Below the pieces are notes generated by a model, which was not told the DNA's origin, ran no database searches, and saw only the letters and a program-made list of their open reading frames with translations. Below, piece after piece: positions 25,222 through 33,471 of a stretch of 64,000 bases of DNA. Source of the DNA: Bacillota bacterium (GTDB lineage Bacteria; Actinomycetota; Aquicultoria; Aquicultorales; Aquicultoraceae); assembly GCA_023511485.1 (NCBI GenBank), contig JAIMBH010000002.1, positions 53,847 to 117,846 on the forward strand, read 5' to 3'. Numbering within the stretch: the stretch's first letter is position 1; every line of letters begins with the position of its first letter. The translations under genes and the position numbers were made by a program.

Positions 25222-27138
25222 TTGGCTCGGGATCCAAAGGAGTATAACAGAACAGAAGAGACGATCAAGGCTGAAGAAAAGAAGTTACGCAGTATCACTT
25301 CGGCATTAGGTGAAGGAGTTTTCGAGGTTAATGCGCATGGGCAACTTACCTTCATGAATCCCGAAGCAGAGCATCTCCTGGGCTGGACCGAGGCAGAGCT
25401 ATTCGGTAAAGACATACATGGAATAATCCATTGCCTAAAGCCAGATGGCACTCGGCTTCCTCCTGAAAGATGTCCTATACTTAAAGTTATTAAAGAGGGA
25501 ACACCTGTCCGCATAGAAGACGATGTCTTTATCCGCAAAGATGGAAGTGCGCTTCCTGTGGCTTATATAGCAACCCCGATTATAGAGGACGGAAAGGTTA
25601 CTGCGTCAGTTGTAGCTTTCCAAGACATCACCGAACGAAAGCAAGCGGAAGAAAAAATTCTTCGTCTGAATCGGCTCTATTCAGTGTTAAGCAAAATCAA
25701 TCAAGCTATTGTTCGTACTCGCGATCCGCAGGAGCTTTACAAGCAGGCTTGTCGAATTGCCGTTGAGTATGGATTATTTAAAATGGCATGGGTCGGAATT
25801 GTAGACCCGAACACCCTTTTTGTAAAACCTGTTGCCTGGTACGGATATGATGGGGAATATCTTGATAAAATCAAGATATCCATACGCGCTGACATCCCTG
25901 AAGGGCGTGGGCCAACGGGAAGCGCTCTTCGGGAAGGAAGGTATTTTATAAACAACGATACCGAGCATAACCCTGCCATGTTGCCCTGGCGCGATGAGAT
26001 GTTAAAACGTGGCTATAAATCATCTGCTTCCTTTCCGTTGATAGTCAGAGGGCGTGTTGTGGGAGCTATATCTTTATATGCCGGTGAGGTTAACTTCTTT
26101 ACTGAAGAAGAGGTGCGTTTGCTTGAATCACTTGCAAATGACTTATCCTTTGCAATTGAAGCTGCTGAACAGGCAAAGCAGCGTAGGCAGGCGATTGAGG
26201 AACTGAGGAGGAGCGAAGCCAGGCTTGCTGAGGCTCAACGTGTCGCCCATATGGGGAGCTGGGAATGGGATATACGAACGAACAAGTTGACCTGGTCTGA
26301 TGAGATTTACCGCATTTTTGGCTTGACGCCTGAGGAATTTGGTGCAACATACGATGACTTTCTTAAATTGGTTCATCCAGAAGACCGGGAATTTGTTAAG
26401 AAGGCGGTTAATGAAGCTCTTTTCGAGCACAAGCCGTATAGTATTGATCACCGTGTTATTCTGCCTGATGGTACCGAGCGCGTGGTTCATGAACAGGCTG
26501 AAGTCGTCCTTGATGAGGCCGGCAAGCCTCTTCGGATGATTGGAACGGTTCAGGATATAACTGAGCGCAAGAGGATAGAGGAGGAGCTTGAACAAAGCCG
26601 CGAGCAGGTAAAGAGGGTTTATGCCGATGCTATGGCAGCTGTTACCGGCGATCTTTTTATATTATGTACTTATGAAGATATCGGGAGGAATCGCCGTGGC
26701 ACGCCGGTATATAGCCAGTTTGTGGCCAGGGCAGAAGAGATTGGCCTTGTTCGCAACTTCCTCGGTTCGATTCTAAAGAATCGAAGAATAAAGCCCGAGC
26801 GTATTTTTGAGATACAAGTTTCTGTAGAGGAGGCGCTGGTAAATAGCATTAAACATGCCGGCGGCGGTAGGGTAGAAATACGTGCCAACAATGTTTTACA
26901 AGTCGAGATAGCCGATTCCGGCCCTGGCATTGATTTCTCGGTGCTGCCGCGCTCAGTCCTCTTGCTGGGGTTCTCTACCAAAGGCACCCTTGGATTTGGT
27001 TTTAATATTATGCTTGAGTTTGCCGACCACCTCTACCTAGCTACTGGCCCGGCAGGCACAATCATCATTCTCGAATATAATTTACGCCCGGTTGAGTTAG
27101 GTGTAAAAGGCTATTATCCTTACAGGAGACAAAGGTAG
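25222..27138 (+). CDS. PAS-GAF-PAS protein with RsbW-like HATPase domain
   Basis: A 638-aa protein: PAS (about 20-140), GAF (about 145-310), PAS of PAS_3 type (about 325-450), and a C-terminal GHKL ATPase with N-box EALVNSIKHAG, G1 DSGPGID and G2 STKGTLGFGF. There is no HisKA phosphoacceptor region, so it is closer to the anti-sigma kinase RsbW/SpoIIAB type than to a two-component histidine kinase; the region 465-520 contains no clear H-box. TTG start 25222 has GAGGTG about 10 nt upstream. It would be the kinase opposing the two phosphatases. Stop codon TAG lies in a 14-bp tandem repeat shared with the convergent hydA stop. Confidence 0.85.
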   Translation: MARDPKEYNRTEETIKAEEKKLRSITSALGEGVFEVNAHGQLTFMNPEAEHLLGWTEAELFGKDIHGIIHCLKPDGTRLPPERCPILKVIKEGTPVRIEDDVFIRKDGSALPVAYIATPIIEDGKVTASVVAFQDITERKQAEEKILRLNRLYSVLSKINQAIVRTRDPQELYKQACRIAVEYGLFKMAWVGIVDPNTLFVKPVAWYGYDGEYLDKIKISIRADIPEGRGPTGSALREGRYFINNDTEHNPAMLPWRDEMLKRGYKSSASFPLIVRGRVVGAISLYAGEVNFFTEEEVRLLESLANDLSFAIEAAEQAKQRRQAIEELRRSEARLAEAQRVAHMGSWEWDIRTNKLTWSDEIYRIFGLTPEEFGATYDDFLKLVHPEDREFVKKAVNEALFEHKPYSIDHRVILPDGTERVVHEQAEVVLDEAGKPLRMIGTVQDITERKRIEEELEQSREQVKRVYADAMAAVTGDLFILCTYEDIGRNRRGTPVYSQFVARAEEIGLVRNFLGSILKNRRIKPERIFEIQVSVEEALVNSIKHAGGGRVEIRANNVLQVEIADSGPGIDFSVLPRSVLLLGFSTKGTLGFGFNIMLEFADHLYLATGPAGTIIILEYNLRPVELGVKGYYPYRRQR

Positions 27139-27162
27139 TTAATGAACCGTAGTTAATGAACC
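27135..27162. repeat. 14-bp tandem duplication carrying two convergent stop codons
   Basis: GTAGTTAATGAACC occurs twice head to tail. The first copy contains the TAG of the kinase gene (27136-27138); the second contains the TAA of hydA (27153-27155, minus strand). Only 14 nt separate the two convergent stops. Confidence 0.9.
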
Positions 27163-28475
27163 GAACAGGAAAAACAGGGGTCGTATGCACGGATTAGCTC
27201 CTCACAGCGCATGGTTATTGTATCTACATCCATGTGGCTAATCGTTGGGAGGAGAAGGTTTAAATCTTTTTCAATATTGAAAGCGTTGTGTGCTGTTGGT
27301 GTTACAATGTCTGCCTTCTCTATTACACCGTCCTTTGAAACGCGGTAGGAATGATAAAGTAGACCGCGCGGTGCCTCAGTTATTGCCCCGGCTTCTCCCG
27401 CCTTTATTATATAAGACGGTTTTTCTTCCCTCAGGTGAAGTTTATCGATTAAGCTCGTGCAATCATCGATACAGTCTACTATCTCAATTGCCTGGGCAAG
27501 ATTGTTTAAATATGGGTTATGATTAGGAACCTTGAAACCAACTTCCTCTGAAATTGCTTTTGCATCACTTGAGAGAAGGTTAAAATTCTGGTTTATCCTT
27601 GCTAGAGCGCCGACCATAAAAGAGTCTTTCCCTTCTAGGCTTGAATATTTGGCGTTAGTATATGGGAGCTGGCGTTCAGCAAAATGCTTTCGATATTCGT
27701 CCTCCGAGACAGCAAGGCCGGATGTTGAAGCAAGGAGTCCCTCGTTTACAGGGTAGGCATCTACACCTTTTAAGGAGACATAGATGTTTTCGCTATAGAA
27801 TTCAGGGATCGGGAGATTGGCTATAAACCTTACAGTTTCCAGGGCGTCATCTTTTATTTTCTTTAGGCTATCTGCCGCTTCTATAAGTTGCTTTTGCGGT
27901 GGGATGCGGGTAAAGCCGCCAAAAATCGCAGTCATAGTGTGAAGTGCCCGACCACCGATTACGGCAGTCAAGTTGTTAGCCGCTGTCTTCATTCTAAGAA
28001 AACGTTTGAATATGTCAGGATACTCAGATACAACCGGCAGAATGCTCTCATAGTTCATGTAGTCAGGGACGGCAAGCATGTAAAGATGGATTATATGGCT
28101 TGCCATTACCTGGCTGCGCGATAAAATACGGCGCAAGGTTTTTGTCTGCTCGCTTACTATAACGCCGGTAGCCTTCTCCAGAGCTCTTAATGCGGTTGTC
28201 ATGTGCGATACAGGGCATATGCCGCAGATTCTTGAGACAAGGTCGTGCACCTCATAGTACATCCTGCCGACAAGGAAGCCTTCGAAGAATCTTGCCGGCT
28301 CCCAGATATTAAATTTAAGCTCTTTTACTTCTCTATCCGAGACAAGCGCGTATATACCGGCCTCTCCTTCGGTTCGTGCCAGGTAATCTATTTTTATCTG
28401 TTTTTCAAGCGGCTTTCCGGCGGTAATATGGTGCTTTTCTGCCATAGTAAGCTCTAGCTCCTTCACTAAATTCAT
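27153..28475 (-). CDS. hydA: [NiFe] hydrogenase large (alpha) subunit, group 3b-like
   Basis: A 440-aa catalytic subunit. All four Ni-Fe ligands are present: RICGIC (Cys84, Cys87) and DPCFSC (Cys434, Cys437). Gene order beta-gamma-delta-alpha matches soluble NAD(P)-linked sulfhydrogenases (group 3b), which couple H2 to NAD(P) and can reduce sulfur. Oddity: the reading frame stops immediately after Cys-Ser-Val-His, i.e. at the usual cleavage point, so there is no C-terminal tail for a maturation endopeptidase. Start is uncertain: ATG 28475 overlaps the delta gene by 71 nt, ATG 28445 (GGAG 12 nt upstream) by 41 nt. Confidence 0.93.
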   Translation of the reverse strand: MNLVKELELTMAEKHHITAGKPLEKQIKIDYLARTEGEAGIYALVSDREVKELKFNIWEPARFFEGFLVGRMYYEVHDLVSRICGICPVSHMTTALRALEKATGVIVSEQTKTLRRILSRSQVMASHIIHLYMLAVPDYMNYESILPVVSEYPDIFKRFLRMKTAANNLTAVIGGRALHTMTAIFGGFTRIPPQKQLIEAADSLKKIKDDALETVRFIANLPIPEFYSENIYVSLKGVDAYPVNEGLLASTSGLAVSEDEYRKHFAERQLPYTNAKYSSLEGKDSFMVGALARINQNFNLLSSDAKAISEEVGFKVPNHNPYLNNLAQAIEIVDCIDDCTSLIDKLHLREEKPSYIIKAGEAGAITEAPRGLLYHSYRVSKDGVIEKADIVTPTAHNAFNIEKDLNLLLPTISHMDVDTITMRCEELIRAYDPCFSCSVH

Positions 28476-29235
28476 TGCTCAACCCTGAGTATTCTGTAAA
28501 GCGCATCTCGATATCTTTTGGACTAAATCCTTTTCCTTTAAAAGTGCGAACCATCTCTGGGATATTGGGGTTGCTCATCGGCCCCCGGCATCCAAAGCAA
28601 GCCCTCATGTTGGATGTGCAGACGGCGCGACAGCCAGCCCTTGTTACGGGCCCTAAACACATGCTCTCCTGCACTCCTTCACGCATGAGAAGTATACAAA
28701 TGTTATTTCTAAGCTTGCACTCAACACAGACAGGGTGCTCTCTAATATAAGGTTTTTTGCCTGCGGCAATAGACCTTATCAATTCCATGAACTCAACCTC
28801 GTCGATTGGGCACCCCCGTAGATAGTGGTCGACCTTAACAAACTCATCAACGGGGCTCACTTTTATAGAGCTTATTAGAAGAGGGTCAGGGTAGACTCGT
28901 GCTTCAACCGCCAATTCCCTTTGCCAATCCTTGATAGACGGGACGCCTCCGTGAGCTGCACAGGCTCCAAAGGCAACCAATATCTTAGCTTGCTTGCGGA
29001 TTCTCTTTAACTGTTCGATATGCTCTGGTGTGCTAATGCCGCCTTCAATAAGGGCAAGGTCATAAGGCTCATCTAACTCTTTTCGCCTGGCCATTTTAAA
29101 ATAGACAAAGTCCAGAAGCTCAAGGGTTTCTGGAAGTTGGTCAAAGAAGTAAAGCAGGGCAAACTGGCATCCTGCGCAGCACGTGAACTTGAAAACTGCC
29201 GTTTTAACTCTGTTGTTGGTATTGATTCCTGCCAC
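28405..29235 (-). CDS. hydD: [NiFe] hydrogenase small (delta) subunit
   Basis: A 276-aa Fe-S subunit. FTCCAGCQFALLYFF at 17-31 supplies ligands of the proximal [4Fe-4S] cluster, with further cysteines in GACAAHGG, RGCPIDEVEF, HPVCVECKLRNNIC and CLGPVTRAGCRAVC and CFGCRGPM. It relays electrons between the Ni-Fe site and the flavin subunit. GTG start 29235 has GGAGG 8 nt upstream. It overlaps hydA and follows hydG by 18 nt. Confidence 0.93.
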   Translation of the reverse strand: MAGINTNNRVKTAVFKFTCCAGCQFALLYFFDQLPETLELLDFVYFKMARRKELDEPYDLALIEGGISTPEHIEQLKRIRKQAKILVAFGACAAHGGVPSIKDWQRELAVEARVYPDPLLISSIKVSPVDEFVKVDHYLRGCPIDEVEFMELIRSIAAGKKPYIREHPVCVECKLRNNICILLMREGVQESMCLGPVTRAGCRAVCTSNMRACFGCRGPMSNPNIPEMVRTFKGKGFSPKDIEMRFTEYSGLSNEFSEGARAYYGRKAPYYRRKAA

Positions 29236-29253
29236 TGGCTATACCTCCGAATT

Positions 29254-30129
29254 TTACAGAATCGCTGTTAAAAGGTTATGCGGCAGTGTCTTTGCATCGC
29301 CGTAAGAAAAGACCGGTCCATCAGTACACACATACTTGGGCCCGATCATGCAACGGCCACATTTTGCCATACCGCACTCCATTCGCCTTTCCATCGAAAC
29401 AAAAATGTTCCCTTCAGCAAATCCTCTTATCAGTAGTGAACGGACGATAAAGCGCATCATGATCTCTGGGCCGCAGATCAAGGCGAGAGCATTTGCCGGA
29501 TCAATTTTCGAAAAATTAAGCAGATTAGTTACAACACCCTGTTCGTATGGCCATTCAACACCTTTGGGCACTTCGTCAACAGTTAAAAAGAGCCTTATAT
29601 TTGAAGCCGAGCGCCAGCTATCATAGTCTCTCGTAAAGATAAGATTTTCCGGTTTGCGGGAGCCGTACATAATTTCGACTTCTCCAAAGCCGTCTCTTTG
29701 TTCTATTATCATATCGATCAGGCCCCTGAAAGGAGCAAGGCCGATACCGCCGGCAATAATCAAAAGGTCTTTATCCTTTGCTAAATTTACCGGCCAGCCT
29801 CGGCCGTAAGGACCTCGCACTCCTACAATATCCCCTATGTTTAACCGATTGATCTGCCTTGTAAGGCTGCCTGCGGTACGAATTGTATGCTTAAAAGTCC
29901 CTTTTTGCAGAGGTGAAGAAGCTATAGAGAAAGGTCCCTCTCCAAAACCAGGCAAGGAAATCATGTTAAACTGTCCCGGGATAAATACAAAACTGCGCTC
30001 TTGTTTGGCAAATTCAAAAGTATATGTTTTTGTTTCGGCAGTCTCCTGCAGGATGTCAGTAATCATTGCCGGGTGAGTGACATAAGGATTATTTGCTTGG
30101 CCTTGTTCTTCATTAGCTTCTGCTCTCAT
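29254..30129 (-). CDS. hydG: Hydrogenase gamma subunit, FAD/NAD(P)-binding
   Basis: A 291-aa ferredoxin-NADP reductase-type subunit: FAD-binding barrel with GPFSIASSP, NAD(P)-binding part with IIAGGIGLAPFRGLIDM and CGPEIMMRF, and a C-terminal [2Fe-2S] segment CGMAKCGRCMIGPKYVC. It exchanges electrons between the hydrogenase clusters and pyridine nucleotide. Start ATG overlaps the hydB stop by 4 nt (ATGA type), a sign of translational coupling. Confidence 0.92.
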   Translation of the reverse strand: MRAEANEEQGQANNPYVTHPAMITDILQETAETKTYTFEFAKQERSFVFIPGQFNMISLPGFGEGPFSIASSPLQKGTFKHTIRTAGSLTRQINRLNIGDIVGVRGPYGRGWPVNLAKDKDLLIIAGGIGLAPFRGLIDMIIEQRDGFGEVEIMYGSRKPENLIFTRDYDSWRSASNIRLFLTVDEVPKGVEWPYEQGVVTNLLNFSKIDPANALALICGPEIMMRFIVRSLLIRGFAEGNIFVSMERRMECGMAKCGRCMIGPKYVCTDGPVFSYGDAKTLPHNLLTAIL

Positions 30130-31229
30130 GCTGCCTCACCTCTAGATATTTCTGCAGTCCCGTATTTATCAAGCGGCTCCATCAAATCCGCAATGATCTC
30201 GACGGGGTCGGCAAGTGAAGTTAAACGCCCCCGTCTTTCAGGCCAAGAAGGGCACCAGCGAACACAGCGGCCACAACCGACACAACCTGTCAGACCGTAC
30301 TGCTGTTTCATCCAGGACAGTTTATGTATTGTTCTATGTTTGAAACGGTCAATTCGGAGACGTCTAAAGTTAGCCCCAAAGCCGACTTCTGCAAACTCCA
30401 GCAGCTGGCAAGAGTCCCATTCTGAACGGCGAACGCCGGTACTCCGGCTTGGCATTATCTCATCTCTTATGTCAAAGCAGTAGCATGTTGGGCAAACTAT
30501 AGTACAGTTACCACACGAGAAGCAAACATCTGAATTTGGTACCCATGCTGGATGATCAAAACGCTCTCTAAAAAACTGGTGTAAATCGTCAGGGGCAACT
30601 GGTAGTTTTTTCTTTGCGTTAGTGCGCGCGCTATCAAGCCTTGCCATTTTCTCGTTTAAATCTGCTTGCGTTGCTTTGATAAGGTTTAACCCAACAATGA
30701 CGTTTTCACCTTCTAAACTTCCAATTTCGAGAAGGTAGCCGTCGGAAAGCTCTGTTAATAACAGGTCATAATTTGAGTGAAGCTCAGGCCCTGTGTTCCA
30801 AGATGTACAAAAACTCTCACTAGCAACTTCGGTGCAATTAGCGGCAATGATAAGCGTATTTTCGCGCCTTTTCCAGTAGTATGGATCGACAAACTTGCCA
30901 CCGAAGACTTGATCTAGTGCAAGCAATGCATTTACATCGCAGGGGCTGATGCCAAAGATGGCAAGTTTTTCATCAAGGCGCGGCTCTTCTATTTGAAAGC
31001 CGTCGCCAAGCTTAAAAGAAAAAAGGTCCTGCCATACAGGTTGCAAGATATATTTTGCCGGGAGCATGGTGACAGCACAACCTAAGTAAAGCTTGCTCTC
31101 TGGTTCAATTATTTCAAAAGCATGCTCCCCGTCTTTAGCAACTGGACCATACGTGCGATACTTTTGCGATACCGCCTCAATAAGAATACTCAGGTTTTTT
31201 AACTTAAATGCCTCAAATTTTGACTTCAT
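30126..31229 (-). CDS. hydB: Hydrogenase beta subunit, 4Fe-4S ferredoxin type
   Basis: A 367-aa electron-transfer subunit with two 4Fe-4S motifs, CFSCGNCTIVCPTCYC near 245-260 and CVGCGRCVRWCPSWPE near 320-335, plus the ISPCDVNALLALDQVF segment of the sulfhydrogenase beta family. First gene of hydBGDA. It starts 22 nt after the double-GAF gene and is probably cotranscribed with it; alternatively TATAAT about 15 nt before the ATG could be an own -10. No ribosome binding site is obvious. Confidence 0.9.
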   Translation of the reverse strand: MKSKFEAFKLKNLSILIEAVSQKYRTYGPVAKDGEHAFEIIEPESKLYLGCAVTMLPAKYILQPVWQDLFSFKLGDGFQIEEPRLDEKLAIFGISPCDVNALLALDQVFGGKFVDPYYWKRRENTLIIAANCTEVASESFCTSWNTGPELHSNYDLLLTELSDGYLLEIGSLEGENVIVGLNLIKATQADLNEKMARLDSARTNAKKKLPVAPDDLHQFFRERFDHPAWVPNSDVCFSCGNCTIVCPTCYCFDIRDEIMPSRSTGVRRSEWDSCQLLEFAEVGFGANFRRLRIDRFKHRTIHKLSWMKQQYGLTGCVGCGRCVRWCPSWPERRGRLTSLADPVEIIADLMEPLDKYGTAEISRGEAA

Positions 31230-31251
31230 AACCGGTTGATTAATTATAATT

Positions 31252-32343
31252 TTAAGCCGCTCCTGTTACGGAAGACCAGATATCAGGTAAGCCACGCAAA
31301 ACTTCTTGGATGAGTTCATCATGGCTCTTTACCGCAAGCTCGTACAATCTAGCATTTTCTATTGCAATTGCTGTGTGTCTAGCGATTGCTTTTAGTAATT
31401 CTTTTTCTTCATCTAGGAAGACGCGTGGTTCGCCTGTATATATCCTGAGCACCCCGATTGCTTTGCTCTTAATAAACATCGGAGCTGCCATAACTGAGAC
31501 AATTCCTTCGCGCTTCGCTTCCTCAGGATATTCCCAGCGGGGATCGGCGGCTACATCAGTAATTGTCACTACCTCTCCTCGTAGTGCTTGTTGATCTATT
31601 GGACTTTTTCTAACCTCAACAGGCCCTTTTCTAACATAGGCATCGCTTAGCCCGTAGGCTGCCGCAAGCTTTAGCATCCCAGTCTTCTCGTCAAGAAGCC
31701 TGATTGAGCTTGCCTTTACGCCTATCAGTTGCGCCGTGTTTTTAACAGCAAGATTCATTACTTCTGAAAGATTCAAAGTACGGTTTATTTCTTCCGCGGC
31801 TTTGTTAAGAACTACAAGGTCGGCGCAACGCCTTCTGGTTCTTTCATAAATACGTGCGTTTTCGATAGCAATAGCGCCGAGGCTGGCCAAAGCTGTCATA
31901 AATTCGATTTCAGCATCTGAAAATGTATGGGGCTGAGAAAAATAAAGCCGAATGGTACCCAAAACTGTGTCATGTATGGGAAGACTCAATGTTAGAACCG
32001 AGCCTATTTTTTCTTGTTTAGATTCTTCCGAGTATTGCCACCTGGGGTCTTTTGTTACATCAGATACGGTTACTACCTTTCCTTGTAGGGCTTCCTGGTC
32101 TACTGGGCTTTTTATCACCTCAATCGGATCTTTTTTTAAATAGGCATCGCTTAGGCCATAAGCAGCTGCACGTTTTAGGACTTTTCCTGTTTCATCAAGT
32201 AGGCGAATTGAGCTTGCCTTTGCGCCGGTGGCTTCCGTCGCGTCTTTGACAATAATTTGCAAAATAGCCGGCAGGTTTTGAGCCGAAGCTAATGATTTGC
32301 TTATCTCAAGCAGTGCTAAACAACGTTGATTTTCCAGAACCAT
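31252..32343 (-). CDS. Tandem GAF-domain protein
   Basis: A 363-aa protein built of two GAF domains (about 10-170 and 178-340) that look like an internal duplication: KASSIRLLDETGKVLKRAAA versus KASSIRLLDEKTGMLKLAAA, then AAYGLSDAY, D(P/A)RW and AIAIENARIYE versus AIAIENARLYE in both. No output domain is present. It may bind a small ligand or flavin-like cofactor and act through a partner. GAGGT lies about 8 nt upstream of the ATG. Same strand and 22 nt upstream of hydB, so it may be part of hydrogenase control. Confidence 0.82.
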   Translation of the reverse strand: MVLENQRCLALLEISKSLASAQNLPAILQIIVKDATEATGAKASSIRLLDETGKVLKRAAAYGLSDAYLKKDPIEVIKSPVDQEALQGKVVTVSDVTKDPRWQYSEESKQEKIGSVLTLSLPIHDTVLGTIRLYFSQPHTFSDAEIEFMTALASLGAIAIENARIYERTRRRCADLVVLNKAAEEINRTLNLSEVMNLAVKNTAQLIGVKASSIRLLDEKTGMLKLAAAYGLSDAYVRKGPVEVRKSPIDQQALRGEVVTITDVAADPRWEYPEEAKREGIVSVMAAPMFIKSKAIGVLRIYTGEPRVFLDEEKELLKAIARHTAIAIENARLYELAVKSHDELIQEVLRGLPDIWSSVTGAA

Positions 32344-32540
32344 CTTTTACCTCTATACAATAAGGAATCACGCTTCTACTTAATTACCCCTATTGAAATA
32401 GCGGTAACCAATTTAGTTCCATAGAAACTCGAGTTTAATAGCAGTACTGTTCGGTCTAGTAGCGAGGTAGAGGTGGTCGGCAAACTCAAGTATATGTCAA
32501 AATCCAGACGGGTTCATCCTATGTGCTGTTTGTTCTGCAG

Positions 32541-32566
32541 AGTTAAGTTATGGAAATAACTTAACT
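32541..32566. promoter_or_regulatory. 26-bp perfect inverted repeat abutting the ZIP gene start
   Basis: Arms AGTTAAGTTAT and ATAACTTAACT (11 bp, perfect) around GGAA end directly before the ATG at 32567. It replaces the usual ribosome binding site region. It could be a metalloregulator operator or an mRNA hairpin limiting translation. The regulator is unknown. Confidence 0.6.
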
Positions 32567-33340
32567 ATGAACGGGTCTTTGAGCAGTTTGGTATATATCT
32601 TTATAGCTTGTTTTATAATCTCTTTGCTTGCGCTGGTTGGCTTCTTTTCACTATTGTTGGCAAGGGAATCGTTAAACAAGATTATTACAAATCTTGTAAG
32701 TTTTGCCGCAGGGGCTCTTATTGGAGGAGCATTTTTTCATCTTTTACCTGAAAGCATCGTGCAGGGTGGACCTACATTTCCCATGGTCGTGACCGGTATT
32801 GCTATCTTTTTCGCGATCGAGACTTTCCTCTATGCAGCATATCATCGACATACCGGGCACATGACCCATCGCCATGATAGTAGACATCATATTAGGCCGG
32901 TTGGAATATTAAGCCTAATAGGCGATGGCGTGCACAACATAATCGATGGCATTATTGTTGCTTCAAGCTTCCTCGTTAGCATAGACCTTGGAATAGTCAC
33001 AGCGCTTGCTGCCGCACTGCATGAGATTCCTCAAGAAATTGGAGATTTCGCGATTCTTATATATTCGGGATATAGCAGAACAAAAGCCTTGATTCTCAAC
33101 TATATTGCCGCTCTCACAATCTTTGTAGGAGCAATAGGTTTTTATATTTTTTCTGAGCTGGTTACAGGCTTGGTTAAGTACACGATCCCTTTTGCAGCAG
33201 GGGGATTTATCTATATAGCAATGGTGGATTTGCTGGGGGAAATAAGAGAAATGGGCACTCTCAGTCAAAAGGTTTTACAATTTTTGATATTTGTTTCAGG
33301 TATTGTCCTACTGTGGGCAGCCAAAGCGTTAGAAGTTTAA
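32567..33340 (+). CDS. ZIP-family metal transporter
   Basis: A 257-aa membrane protein with about eight helices, probably importing Zn2+, Fe2+ or Mn2+. The metal-binding helices show GDGVHNIIDG and ALHEIPQEIGDF, the ZIP signatures, and a His-rich cytoplasmic loop (HRHTGHMTHRHDSRHH) lies between helices 3 and 4. No Shine-Dalgarno sequence; instead a perfect palindrome abuts the start, which suggests metal-responsive control. Confidence 0.9.
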   Translation: MNGSLSSLVYIFIACFIISLLALVGFFSLLLARESLNKIITNLVSFAAGALIGGAFFHLLPESIVQGGPTFPMVVTGIAIFFAIETFLYAAYHRHTGHMTHRHDSRHHIRPVGILSLIGDGVHNIIDGIIVASSFLVSIDLGIVTALAAALHEIPQEIGDFAILIYSGYSRTKALILNYIAALTIFVGAIGFYIFSELVTGLVKYTIPFAAGGFIYIAMVDLLGEIREMGTLSQKVLQFLIFVSGIVLLWAAKALEV

Positions 33341-33471
33341 AGATTGGCACTTTGCTGAGGGCTGGCTAGAAGGAAACACAAAATTAAGAGCCCTAGAGTT
33401 GGCGCCAAATGCAATAAAGATATACCAAATGTAATAAAGATATTTAAAGGTCTCTTTAAAATGAGAAAAAA

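Noticed and set aside
25222..27138. Calling the PAS/GAF/HATPase protein a two-component histidine kinase
   Set aside because: No HisKA phosphoacceptor His region was seen before the ATPase domain, and no response regulator is adjacent.
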